DNA from: Gadus chalcogrammus
Taxonomy: Eukaryota > Chordata > Actinopteri > Gadiformes > Gadidae
Direction: 5' to 3'
NCBI RefSeq assembly: GCF_026213295.1
Contig: NC_079424.1
Location: forward strand, 17,776,098-17,840,097
DNA: 64,000 bases
Part shown: positions 18,201 to 41,700 of the stretch, in pieces
Position numbering within the stretch: position 1 is the stretch's first letter
Layout: every line of letters starts with the position of its first letter
Program-made: the position numbers and the translations under genes
Notes under the pieces: model-generated
Database searches by the model: none
What the model saw: only the letters and a program-made list of their open reading frames with translations
What the model was told of the DNA's origin: nothing

Positions 18201-19210
18201 TGAATAATTTCTCTAAATATATTCAAATGTATTTATGTATAGGGGTATTTATTACCGGAACTGATGAGCAAGTCCATAATTTGGATATCTCCTAGATAAG
18301 CAGCAGCATGTAGCGGGCTACGATGGTCTTGGTCCTGAAAGCATAAGAAGAAGCTATTCAGTATGGTTTAGTATGGGCTATGAAATACTAAAATATTAGT
18401 ATTTCTTAGTCTTGAAGAATAATGATTAGTTTGGCTAATATAAAATTACCAGGGAGTTGACATCTTCCTGGTGGAGCAACAGAAACTTCACTTCCTCAGC
18501 ATTACGGCTGAATATGGCCTGGACCAACGGAGACTGAAAAAGATCATAGCATGGATGACGTTTCGAGTTAGTTTATTAGTTTATTTTTGTAATTTAGTAT
18601 ACTGGCATACAATGGCAGATTATGAAATCTAAATCTAACATTGAATTACAAATAAATTCTCCAGTGACTGAAATTTTTCAATTTGGGTCCAAACATGGAA
18701 TGAAATCACAACACATCTACACATAGAGAAAATGCAATGTAACGGTGAACCGATAGGCTTCGCTATAATCTTTGACATCTTCGCGCATTCTATTTAAATC
18801 CAAACTTCACTGCTTGATCAACGCAAATATACGTTAACTGTTTTCCAAAAACAACATTATGTGTCAGGATTCATCTGATTCAGCTTAAACTCGAAGAGTT
18901 TGCCTGACATTTCTCGGTGGATAGTATCCGAGACTTCTAACCGAGTGTATGTTGAACAATGTAATCAGGAGTGTGGCTATGTTAAAATAAATGAACGTAA
19001 ACGCATTGTAGAACAAAGTCCCCGTGCAAACAAACCGATTCATGTTTATTTTCTTCAAAGACAGTGAAACAAATTGTATAATGTTTTAGGCTAACATTAG
19101 CAATCCAATCAATAAGCCTGTGTCACTTCGTAAGGTGTCTAGCTTGTTCTTGCCTGGATCCATTTGACATGCAACAACATTACCTGGTCAACGATATTCA
19201 GTAATCCCAT
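9251..19210 (-). CDS. ankrd52: Protein phosphatase 6 regulatory ankyrin repeat subunit, ANKRD52-like
   Basis: Twenty-eight minus-strand coding exons join to about 1061 residues in one frame: 19184-19210, 18450-18533, 18256-18334, 18029-18099, 17719-17919, 17449-17536, 17130-17272, 16746-16958, 16155-16233, 15904-16018, 14790-14872, 14582-14699, 14165-14233, 13910-14050, 13756-13815, 13456-13567, 13266-13337, 12701-12902, 12402-12489, 12170-12287, 11558-11777, 11171-11258, 10916-10999, 10666-10811, 10385-10467, 9843-9925, 9566-9657 and 9251-9477. The start is MGLLNIVDQ. The protein is almost entirely ankyrin repeats (TPLHAAA-type motifs about every 33 residues). ANKRD28, ANKRD44 and ANKRD52 are scaffold subunits of PP6. 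I chose ANKRD52 because of the QLYKM insert before [17 protein letters not shown], and a tail beginning LKHCGI. Exon 25 uses a weak donor (GTCCCT). The gene is head to head with slc11a2. It could instead be a fish-specific ANKRD28/44/52 paralogue. Confidence 0.9.
11516..11539. repeat. Run of 24 G beside ankrd52 exon 21
   Basis: An uninterrupted G run begins 18 bases beyond the splice donor of the exon ending at 11558. On the transcribed strand it is a C tract. Homopolymers this long are error-prone in assemblies, so its true length is uncertain. Confidence 0.85.
12988..13080. repeat. Decayed common teleost interspersed repeat
   Basis: The phrases catccaaagcaacttgcagtg and gggttaaggggtcaaggacaca match the end region of a short repeat that is very frequent in fish genomes (consensus like ttatccaaagcgacttacagt). 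Related pieces occur near 22115-22175 and 56075-56125. It lies in the ankrd52-like intron between exons 17 and 18. Confidence 0.55.
15429..15852. mobile_element. hAT-like non-autonomous element, 424 bp, with 8-bp target duplication
   Basis: The terminal inverted repeats are tagggctgggta at the left and tacccagcccta at the right. The flanks 15421-15428 and 15853-15860 are both gttgacac, a perfect 8-bp duplication as expected for the hAT superfamily. The interior is AT-rich with no transposase frame, so this is a MITE-type element. It sits in the ankrd52-like intron between exons 10 and 11. Confidence 0.9.
16436..16698. mobile_element. Fold-back MITE with long arms, possibly piggyBac-like
   Basis: The left part (aggagacatattataccacca, then gtgagtgtgattagcctta) is repeated in inverted form at the right (taaggctaatcacactcacacctggtggtttaatatgtctcct), giving arms of about 45 bp. 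The left flank is ttaa (16432-16435) and the right flank is ctaa (16699-16702), which may be a decayed TTAA target site. It lies in the ankrd52-like intron between exons 8 and 9, ending 48 bases from exon 8. The superfamily is an inference. Confidence 0.7.
17067..17088. repeat. Run of 22 C in an ankrd52 intron
   Basis: This is an uninterrupted C tract between exons 7 and 8 of the ankrd52-like gene, about 40 bases from the splice donor at 17130. Its length may be unreliable. Confidence 0.85.
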
Positions 19211-19628
19211 TTTAATGTCCCCAAGATGCTCCTTCAGTAGATGATTGGGTGTCACGTGAGGCTAGCTACATTGCATTCTACACATAAGCTAAGTTACTTA
19301 AGTTAGCTAAGTTAGCAACCCTGACTGCAAGATATCGCGATGAAAGAATCAGATACAGCCACAAAGGTCCTGTACAACGTGTCTCCTATCCCTGTCAAGA
19401 AACCTTTTCGTTTCTGCGTTCAATACAACACCGTTATATATGTTACTTGAATGTATAACACCAAAGCACTGTAAAGTAAACTATTAAAAACTTGTGGGGA
19501 ATAATATTTCATAGCCATTGAAATCTTATTATGAAGTTTGATTGGCTGTGCCAGTTTGTTCATTGACCAATAAGATGTGTCAGAGCTCTAGCACGTGCTC
19601 CTCCAGGACATCCGACCCGCAGGTGACA
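19211..19628. promoter_or_regulatory. Shared head-to-head promoter region of ankrd52-like and slc11a2
   Basis: About 400 bp separate the ankrd52-like start codon (minus strand, 19210) from the probable first noncoding exon of slc11a2. The interval carries CACGTG at 19253-19258 and 19592-19597, an inverted CCAAT box (attgg) at 19541-19545 and a forward CCAAT at about 19567-19571. CCAAT and CACGTG elements are typical of bidirectional housekeeping promoters. ACGTG is also the core of hypoxia-response elements, which control mammalian DMT1 through HIF-2. Sharing and hypoxia control here are inferences. Confidence 0.6.
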
Positions 19629-19761
19629 TGGAATGGACACTTTCTTACCAAGAGTTAGCGATTTAGTGTTGTTGCTGTGGTCGGGTTTCTTATAACTATA
19701 TGTATAGTCAATGGGATCTGTGTGTCTGTTAACACTTCCGGACTTTGCGGTATCTACCCAG
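19629..19761 (+). other. slc11a2: Probable 5' noncoding exon of slc11a2
   Basis: The sequence ends at 19761 in a strong donor (ccagGTAAGA). It would splice to the exon at 22746-22825, whose acceptor (ttattgcag) precedes the start codon by 46 bases. The transcription start is not visible, so the left edge is approximate. The intervening intron of about 3 kb contains only repeats and AT-rich DNA. Confidence 0.5.
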
Positions 19762-22745
<2,984 letters not shown>

Positions 22746-22791
22746 GAACTTTGATATTTTTCCCTTAGTAGGGATCCTCCTGCCTGCCCAG

Positions 22792-32523
<9,732 letters not shown>

Positions 32524-32699
32524 GGAGAGATGTAGAGATACACTCCGCAGCATCCCATGCTGCTTGGCTGTGCCATCCTCTGCTAATGTATAGGTGTGAG
32601 TGAGAGGGAGCGAGAGAGCAAATGAGAGATAGCATTGGAAGGAGTTCATGCCCAGGAGTTTACTACAAGAGCTTTCAAAGTAAGAATGTGCCTTATGGA

Positions 32700-33015
32700 T
32701 TCCCATCCATCCAGTCACTTTACCCACTTAGTCCTGCTGAAGGGGAGGGGTGGAGCCTATCCCAGTTGTCTGTGGGCAACAAGGCCGGAGGATTGCCAGT
32801 CCATTGCAGTCCTTTCGTGCATGGGTCTCCAATCAGCCTAACCCTTGTGTCTTTGGTGGTGGGAGGAAACCAGAGTATCCACTGGTGACCCACGATTAAG
32901 AGTAACCAAGAGAGAAGATCCAACTCCACCAACCAACATGCAGGGCTCCAGCTGGGAATCCAACTTGAGTCTCTGCAGCTGTGAAACAAAAGTGCTATCC
33001 ATTGAGTCAACTCAC
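32700..33015 (+). repeat. Common teleost interspersed repeat fragment
   Basis: Phrases such as ggagcctatcccagttgtct, gccagtccattgcag, ccaatcagcctaaccc and ggtgggaggaaaccagagta are hallmark pieces of a widespread fish repeat. It is downstream of the distal slc11a2 exon and may be in its 3' untranslated region. I cannot assign the family with certainty. Confidence 0.65.
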
Positions 33016-34780
33016 ACCACAGAGAATAGTAGATCAGACGGGTTGTGCCATGTGGGTCATTTTCTTATTATTGTCCCATTGTCTGTTTATTTTGATATGA
33101 GAATATTACATGAGGTGTGTAATAACTGTACAGCAAAGCCATTTTTTTTATGAATATCCAAATATGGGCATCCCTCACCAAGCCCGGAGCCTCTCCATTG
33201 TGAATGAAAGCAACAGATTTTTATTGTGATGAACTTCGGTGCTGCAATTGCGTTCCAACTGGCTGGCATTGAGCACTTCAAAATAGCACCATGGACGGCA
33301 TATCTTTGGAAATCAATCTGCATCACATGGCAAATAAATTAATATTAACGACGAAAATAACCGTAAATAATCCCAATGACCATTTTATGTTTAGCGTGGT
33401 TCCTGATACTTGTCCAGTAATTCACATTATTCCTTGAGTAGCGACCACCTTCTTTCTTCCCTATTCTCAATATAAACATGGCGACATTCGTGATTTATTG
33501 TATTTTTTTAAACAAAACTAAGTTGCATCATGTGGTGTATTCCGGTACGATTCCATCCACAAGCCTTATTTTAAGTGAGTTAAATTTATGTTCATTCTTA
33601 ACTAAATTATACGTTTTGTTTGTCAAATTATGTTATTAATTATATCTGCAATTTTCTGCAGCTGTCATTTAAAAAAAAAAACTTTAAATGGGAATAATTT
33701 TTTAAGGAACTATTGATTGAGTTGATATAAATTGGGATATGCAAGTAGCAATACATTTCTAAGGAATTGTTAAGAAAAACATATTAACCCAGAGAGTGAG
33801 TCTTCAGGGAGTCCATTCTTTTTTTTTAATACATTTCCTTTTCAAGTTTGAATTTTTTTATGAATTCCTTTTGTGTTGTTACTTTTTTCTTATGCTTTAT
33901 TTTTTATTTTTTATAGAAAACGTGATGTGCAGTTGTACATTATCAGAAAACCCCCAAAAGTATATCTCCATTCACAACAATTGACCAGGTCAATTATTGG
34001 ATGAGTAGTCGGCCGCTGCTGCTGTTTTGAATTAGGTTAATGGCATTAGAGCAATGTTAAGTGCAAATTACATGGGGCACATTTTTGTTTAGTTAACAAA
34101 ATTTAAATAATATTAAGAAAAAACTTCTGTCTTCAGATATTTATCAATTCATCTTATATTTACAGTCAAATGTTTCCACACGAGTGCAGCAGTGAACTCA
34201 GAGCCGTCGTTGACAATGAATTTGATTTAAAAGTTAACAGCCATTTAGAAACATTGCTCTTAGAAATATTCAAGTGGATATGTAACAATCTTAACGTAAA
34301 AGCAAGATGTAATGAGTGTTTTAACTCAGTTTTGTATTTGATATAAATTATTAGCCTAAGGTCAGTAGAAATGATAAAGTTTCTATCATTTTGTTTTAAA
34401 TCAAAGGGTCATATTTTTCATTATTTATTAATAGTAAAAAAAGGAATACAAGATTACAACTGCCTTTAATCTTTGTCCTACATGGCTTGAGATTCTTTAT
34501 AGTAAAGTCCAATAAGTAAAAGAAATGAAAAGACCAAATTTAAAATGTTTTATGGTTTTACAGATGCTTACACCATGTGTTTATCTTGGTTAACTGAAAT
34601 GTGCATAGAACCAGCAATACAACCGAAAAGAAATCTGAAATAAAACCAAATATTTGTACATGATTGTATCATTTCTTCCATAATTAGCTACTTCTCATCA
34701 TTCACTGACATCTCCTTCTGCCAAATCCTCGTTGGTAGCTGGTATGAAGTCTGGTACCAGTGCCTTGGACCCGCTCCCCA
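33016..34780. other. AT-rich intergenic DNA between slc11a2 and a LINE relic
   Basis: No gene, RNA or clear repeat is recognisable. The stretch includes poly-A/T tracts and the far 3' flank of slc11a2. Confidence 0.45.
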
Positions 34781-34789
34781 TTAACCCTC

Positions 34790-36048
34790 TAAAGGCCTGC
34801 CTCCCTACGCCCACCTTTCACCAAAAATGTCCACGTCTTCTGGTTACGTCCCATCCACCTTAAAGCTAGCCGCAGTCACCCCCATACTCGAAAACATGGA
34901 CTTGACCCTCCCAAGTCCCCCAATAACTGCACATCCCTCTCCTGGTCCCACTCCTACCTCTCCAAGAGACATCAATGCATCTCGATAATCAACTGCAAAT
35001 CAACAATAGCTCCTTTCACTTATGGTGTCCCCTTCTCTTCATCTTTTACGTGCTCCCTCTCAGACAGATCCGCCGGCATGGCCTCCAGTTTTACGGTTAT
35101 GCCGATGATACTCTCCTATGCCCTCAGATATACTACGCCCTCGCCAACAGTACAACACTGCTGCCACTCATTGTACCTTCAAACATTCAAATATGAATGG
35201 AAAAGCAACTTTCTGAAACTGAAGTGCAATAGATCAGAGATTGTAATCCTTGTCCCAGACTACCTTACCCGCCCCACTCAGGAATTCACACTCCATATCG
35301 ATGGCTCCACTGTCACTCCATACAACCGAATCCGTGACCTTGGAGTCATCATTGACCCCAACCTCTCCTTCCTGCCCCATGTCATCCACATTACCAAAAC
35401 AGCCTTCCATCTCTGTAACATTCCCCTTCAACAAGCCTCACTGTAAATCACTGCTGCAGAAACACCATCATGTATGTAACATCCAGGCCCGACTACTGCA
35501 ACAGTAGCTTCAATGGTACCACCAACTAATTCCTTAATAAACTCAAGTATGTACAAAACTCTGCCGCCCGGCTTCTTACCAGTACCTGCTCAACTAAACA
35601 CATCAACCCAGTCCTCCGTGACCTCCACTGGCTCCTGGTTAAACATAGGATCAACTCCAACATTCCACTCAGCACTTGCCAGGCTCTCAACATCCTGGCT
35701 CCAACCTTCCTTTCTGACCTGCTCCACCACCACGTCCCCTCCCGATGCCTCAGGTCTGCCGATGTCGACCTCCTGCACATCTCTAGGACCAAGGGCCACA
35801 CATGGGGTGACAGGGTGTTTTCAGTCGCCGCCCCCTCTGTTTGAAGTCATTACCAAATCACATCACAAATGCCCCCACAATGTCTTAATTTAAAGAGGCC
35901 CTTAAAAATCTTCACTTGCTATTCCTACTTTTTTTATTAAATACTTATTAGGTTAGTTGTAGAAGTTTACTGTTTGTTTATCCTAATGTATAATGTATGT
36001 AGTTCTCAGGGGTTTGAGAACTTGGATGTATTATTATTATTATTATCT
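34790..36048 (+). mobile_element. Decayed non-LTR retrotransposon (L2/CR1-like) fragment
   Basis: Broken frames on the plus strand spell reverse transcriptase pieces: LKLAAVTPILE, then FYGYADDTLLCPQ with the YADD catalytic box (about 35090-35115), then a C-terminal part with FTLHIDGSTVTPYNRIRDLGVIIDPNLSF, and SRPDYCNS-like and AARLLTS-like segments. The 3' end runs into an (ATT)n tail at 36028-36046, usual for L2-type elements. Frameshifts and stops show that it is inactive. Confidence 0.8.
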
Positions 36049-36636
36049 AGTATCATAACCACTGCAATGCTTAATGTAAGTTTTGTGTGGTTAATATTTT
36101 GGATACACTTGCGACTAACTTTGGATAGATGCATGGCACCAGCATAATTATTTTAAAATAAGTAATACATTTTTGTTGTGATTTTTTTTTAAAGAAATTA
36201 AAACTGGAATCTCCTTTGTGTATAATGATTTCTTCCACTTTGTAAACTTATTAACGCCTGGGAGTCCTTCTGGGAACACATCCTGGCCACAGGAGGGCGC
36301 TGCGACTTGTCTTGACTTATTTCTGGCTGCTCTTTCTCAGCTGCTTCTCTTTCAAGCCTCTCCGATGCCTACGTCACCACATTTCGCCGATGTGATGAAA
36401 AAGCGTGTAATAATCTCCTAGTTGTCCTTTATTTTTTGATATACTGCTAAAAGTCGTAAGTCTTCTACTTTATATTGCTAACGTGTTTTATTCTAAACCA
36501 CTCATGCGAACATTTACAAAGCATATATTTCCATGGAATATTCCTGAAGAACATTTCTGTGTACACTGATGGCAATCAACTATTTGGCATGTTCATGTGG
36601 TTCACGATTTCCACAGCTCCCTGATACAGATGCAAG

Positions 36637-37921
36637 ATGAGGAGCGCACACCTGGTGCTGTGTGTTCTTGCTAGAACATACCTGCTGCTGTGGCTTTTTG
36701 GGACCCTCGTCGAAGGAGCTCGTCAAGGGCAGGACATCAAATGTGGAGGTATGGATGCCAAACACGCATAGAGAGACGTTAATCTGGTCTTTTAGCCCAC
36801 ATTTGAATTCTCCTGTGTTGTCTATAGCGTGCCGGGCCCTAGTTGATGAGATGGAGTGGGCTATCTCCAAGGTAGACCCAAAGAAAACCATCCAGACGGG
36901 ATCATTCAGGATTAACCCTGATGGCAGCCAGTCAATTAGAGAGGTAAGGTTACACCGGTTGATTGCTCTTCTAACGTTTCCAAACCTCAAATCGTCTCTT
37001 GTTAGCTAATTGGGAATGTATTATTATGGCTTGAGCTTATAGGCGAAAGGTTTGTTTCCTTCAAAGCAGGAAAAGGAATGTAAATTGCCAAACATAGTTC
37101 TTACTACATCTAGTGATCTCTATAACGTGAATCAATAGAACTGGGACGGAATGGAATAACAACAGCCTTCAAAGTTTCACAAACATTTTGCATTACATTT
37201 TTCCTCAGATTGATTTACTCATTTTATATATGTTGATATTTTTCTTATTTCTTACCAACAGATCCCTCTGGCCCGCTCGGAAGGACACCTCCTGGATTTG
37301 ATGGAGGATGTTTGTGAGAGGATGAAGGACTATGGGGAGCATGTGGACCCCAACTCTAGCAGGAAGACCTATATCAGGGTCGCATCAAGAAACGGTGAAC
37401 CCATGGACCTCTCGGAGGCCAAACTGGATTCTACAGTTACCTCAAGTCTTAAGTTTGCGGTGAGTAGAAAGTGTGGTTTTAGATGGGGTAATTGTTATTT
37501 CCATTCATCTATATATGTTCTTTATTTATCCCTAAGGGGAAGTTATGCTGTTGAGAACTATGATGATGTCCTAAATGTTAGCTCCTGTGTAACATGGTAT
37601 GTGTTCTTTGTTATTCCTCAGTGTGAAACGATAGCCGAACAGAATGAAGACGAAATCATTGAATTCTTCTCTACTGAGACAGAAAACGTCAAAGACAAGC
37701 TTTGCAGCAAGAGAACAGGTTAGTGTGTCGCCTCCCTTTGTCCTACATTAACATGCAAATAAGTATGAATGTTGTCTTGAATTCTATGTTGTTGACTCCA
37801 TTCTGAGTCATACATGAAATACTAAACCTATTGGGATCTGTTTTGACGACGTTCTTGTAATTCACGGCTTCCTCTAGATCTATGTGACCATGCTCTGAAA
37901 ATGCACCACGATGAACTTTGA
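36637..37921 (+). CDS. cnpy2: Protein canopy homologue 2, ER-resident saposin-like protein
   Basis: Five exons (36637-36748, 36828-36943, 37262-37459, 37622-37718, 37878-37921) join to 188 residues. The N-terminus has a hydrophobic signal peptide (about residues 5-28), followed by CGACRALVDEMEW, VDPKKTIQTGSFRINPDG and LKFACETI, ending in KRTDLCDHALKMHHDEL. The final HDEL is an ER-retrieval signal. The conserved cysteines are those of the saposin-B-like canopy fold. CNPY2 (MSAP/ZSIG9) is a soluble ER protein linked in mammals to FGF and LDL-receptor biology and ER-stress signalling. The start at 36637 was chosen because it gives the signal peptide; an ATG 7 bases upstream is out of frame. The gene converges on the dendrin-like gene, with about 800 bp between the stop codons. 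Confidence 0.95.
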
Positions 37922-38726
37922 TGTTTTCCACCTTGGCGGATGTCTCCTTGAGGTATCTCATAAAACTGTTCATAGTGGTGGCTATGGTCACAAGTTTAAA
38001 TCATGGCATTGAAATAATTCCCCAGCAGCACTAATAAACGTAAAATAAAAAATGTAAGTGCCAAACATATTATCAAATCTACCTTTTTATAAAAATAAAT
38101 AACCTGTTAACGATAATCATGTAGTCATTGTCACACATTTGTAGATATTCTAGCTATTGCAAATTATTGCATTCGGACCCAGATTAGAAACACAACCTCT
38201 TTGTGCCCTCTTGCTGTATCATTTCTGTAGAACGCATTTATATGTGAACTGTCTGCATTTTGAAAGTGAATATGTGTGAATATTCCCCAGATTTTATACA
38301 TTTTGTTACCTCAATCAAAATAAATTTGTACCACATCAACTTTAATTTGTCATCTATTCTTTGTAAAGACAAAAATATCTTATGGACATGCATGCATTTG
38401 AGAATTCTTTATTTCTTTAAAAATGGATCAAAAACGATTCAATATTAAAACATGAATCAAGTATGTATTATGATTTTCACAACATCAAAACCATGAATGG
38501 ATGAAAAACAATGATAAAGGCAATGCACAGATAACATCTTTAAAGATTAATAACGGAAGCATTCAACGGAATTAGAGCAATAGTGAATGAATGAATTATT
38601 AAGGCATTTCAATCTACCACTTCCACCAATGTAACCAATCTATAAATTAATTTAAAGTTCTGAATGAGTAACTTTGTTAATATCATTTAAATCAAACTGT
38701 TCAGTTCATATCCACATCAGCAAACC
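37922..38726. other. Convergent intergenic region of cnpy2 and the dendrin-like gene
   Basis: This AT-rich interval must hold both 3' untranslated regions. No other gene is visible. Confidence 0.5.
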
Positions 38727-41700
38727 TCACTCTGTCACCCCTTGTACTACATCAGTCACAGGAGGAACAGATAGCATGGCAATCTTTTCCTCAAGCATTG
38801 GAAGATCCTTGCTATTTCCTTCTGTCGGCTGCACTAGATCTTTGATACTTTCTTTTGGGCAATCTGCAATCTCGTCACATCCCAATGGCAGAGATAAGAC
38901 AGATGCATGGTTTGTGTCTGTCTCATCTCGTCCACCCTCCTCAATCTCAACTAAACTTTCCTCGACTTTGTCATCACATATATCTTTCTCCTCCTCATCC
39001 AAGGGGATCTTGTTATTTGTTGTCTCCTGCTCCTTCACGAGTTCAGGGTTGTTGTCAAAGTCCTCCTTCTCCTCAACCTGCTCAGCACTGTTTACAGCAG
39101 TTTCCTCCAAATCTTGTCTGTTTATGTGGCTGCAGGACAATGTGTCTTCATCCTGGAGACCTGCCTCCTGGTGTCCATCTTGTGGCCTCAGTCCTACTGT
39201 CGCATCCTCCAACGGTTCCTCCTCCGGCTCTTCCAGTAGCGTTGTTCCATCAAGGACGAGCTCCTCTTCTGTATCGCTACTATCGTGATCAATGGAAGAC
39301 ACTATTGCTTTCCCAATTCCCTCAGTGTTAGGAAACACTATGTCCTCAGATTCCATATCCCCCTCATCTTCTATAGAAGCCAAGTGTTCGATTGCGTTCT
39401 GGGGGTCCCACAGCTCACTCACCTCTTCATCTTCATTCTCAGAGTCAGGTGCTGTGTGTTTTCTAATGCGGTTCACCGCATCCCATAGGGACCTGGGATA
39501 TTGGGACTCCCCTGTGTCTTTCATGGTATTTGGAAGCTCCAGTGGTACAGTGTCCTCTTCTACTGGATGAGGGGGAAAACCATGAGAGTATTCCAAGGGT
39601 GCAGAGGATAGAAATAGAAGGGGTGTGTTAGATTCCAAACAAACAGAGGGGGAGATTTCTGAAATGTCAGATAGAAAGGGTTCAGAGTGAAGGGCTTTGT
39701 TTTCTGAAACAGATGGGGAAGTCAAGTCAGTTTGCAGAGCTGGCTCACTGTTAAGGTCAGAAACATCTGACAGAGAGGGCATAATTTCAGAAACACAAGG
39801 AGAACATTGGAGGTCAACGGTGTGTTTTATGACTATTGATGGATCGAGGCAATGAATGACAGATTGAGGGCACGCATCATCTCCGGTTCCCTCTGTTTCT
39901 CCGTTGCTCTGTTCCTGGCTGCATGATTCAAAGAGGGGCTCCGTTGTGTTCGTGAGTTTCTGCAGACTGTTGACCTCTGTTAGTGACTCAAAGTCAGTGG
40001 TGTTGTCTTCAGAACTGGCAGTCTGTTCCTCCAGCTCTGTAACTTCCTTGATATTTTCTTTTGTCGGCTGCACTAGATCTTTGATTCTGTCTTTTGGGCA
40101 TGCTGCAATCTCGTCACAGAACCCTGGTTCTCCTGTATCGTCTTCAAAGAGGCGCTCATTAGTGTTATCAGTGATGTCATTATTTGTAAGCTGCAAACTG
40201 TCATCCAACTCGTGTACCTTTTCACAAATAGCAGAAGATGAATCTTCCGGGTGAACCGATGAATCGAGACAATGGAGATTCAGGAAAGGGTGTTCAGGCG
40301 TGGACGTGATGGGCAACGGAAATAGAATGTATTCACAGGGAGGAGGAGATACATCAATGGATGTCGATGAACATGGTCTCTGGGGAGTATGGGTTGAGGT
40401 TTCTGGATTTTCTGAGGCATCATTGATGAACAAGGAAGGAGGAACTGTTTCTGTGGCTGACTCACAGGAAAGAGAATTACGCTGGATGTGACATGGGAAA
40501 TCAGGAGGTGACTCTGGTTGTAAATCGGAGGGGTCAGATGGAGTGGAAGAACAAGCATTGTTTTCATTGGGTAGATTGTTTTCCCCTGTGCTCTCTTCCT
40601 GACCGTCTTTTTGAAACACTTGTTCATGTAACACACTGCTTCCCAGAGGTTCTACATCTTGAGATTCCCGGTCTTCTATGACGTCCTCTCTTGAATCAGG
40701 GCAGTCTGATATTTCTGGCTTTCCATCCCGCAGGATTTCAGGATCTTCATTATGTTCTGTGTCTAATACATCTTGGGGGATATTTATATCTTGCACAAAC
40801 TCACTCTCACTCTCATCTGCGGGGTCATCAGGTAACTGTGTCACCATCTCTTTTTGTTTCCCTTCGGTAAGGCACAAAACATCCGTTATGTTGTAAGCTA
40901 GTGGGGATGTTTCCTGTTCATTTTGTTGTTCATTCTCACTACACAGGTCAGGAACTGTTACAGTCTCCTCACATGTCAGCTCGGTGTTGCTGTCAAGCAA
41001 AGGGATTCCCAGGATCCTTTCAGCACGCGCCGTCAACGTCTCCTTTTCAGGAGGGGAAATCTGAGGCAGGCAGGGGAGACAGAGGTCACTTGCTTTTTCA
41101 GGCTGCAGTTCCTCTGCCTTCAAGAAATCTTCATGTGTTAGATCTGTTGGGTCTCCTTCCTCTCGGTCAGTCTGAGGTTCAGGTTCATCAGGTGCAGGGA
41201 AGGGGTTAACCTGGGTTTGGATAGCTGCAACGAGGCCCGTGTCTACATTAGGAGGATCGTATGGGGGGTGGAATAAATAATTAACATGCTCCTTCTTAGG
41301 AGAGGGAATCAACTCCATTCTGACTAGTACACTGGTAGTGTCGATTACCAGTTGACCTCCGCAGCTCTCTGCTTTTTCATCTTCCTTTATCTCAAATCGC
41401 CTAACCTCAATGTCAATAGGACGGCCACAAATGTCTGTACTCTTGCTTGTTGGACTGTTGTTGACCAGAGCTCTACATCGGAGGGAACTATTCTTGTCCA
41501 TCCTGGCGGTGTATCCAGGCTCCCTCCACAGTGGGAATCTGAGTGGTGATGTCTGTCCTACCTGTGGTCCAACTACAGGATTTACATCACCTACACCATC
41601 TTTTTCTGTGGTTGATTGTAAATGCGTCTGATTTGCTAAACTACAGCCTGTTTGTGACTCTATTTTGTGTCCCGCAGCTTCCTGGCTCTCCACCAAACCA

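Noticed and set aside
35078..35893. Plus-strand frames of 85 to 126 codons as host genes
   Set aside because: They are broken pieces of the LINE reverse transcriptase relic ending in an (ATT)n tail.
38674..39331. Plus-strand serine-rich frames opposite the dendrin-like exon
   Set aside because: They are antisense shadows of the long minus-strand coding exon, whose acidic codons read as serine-rich on the other strand.
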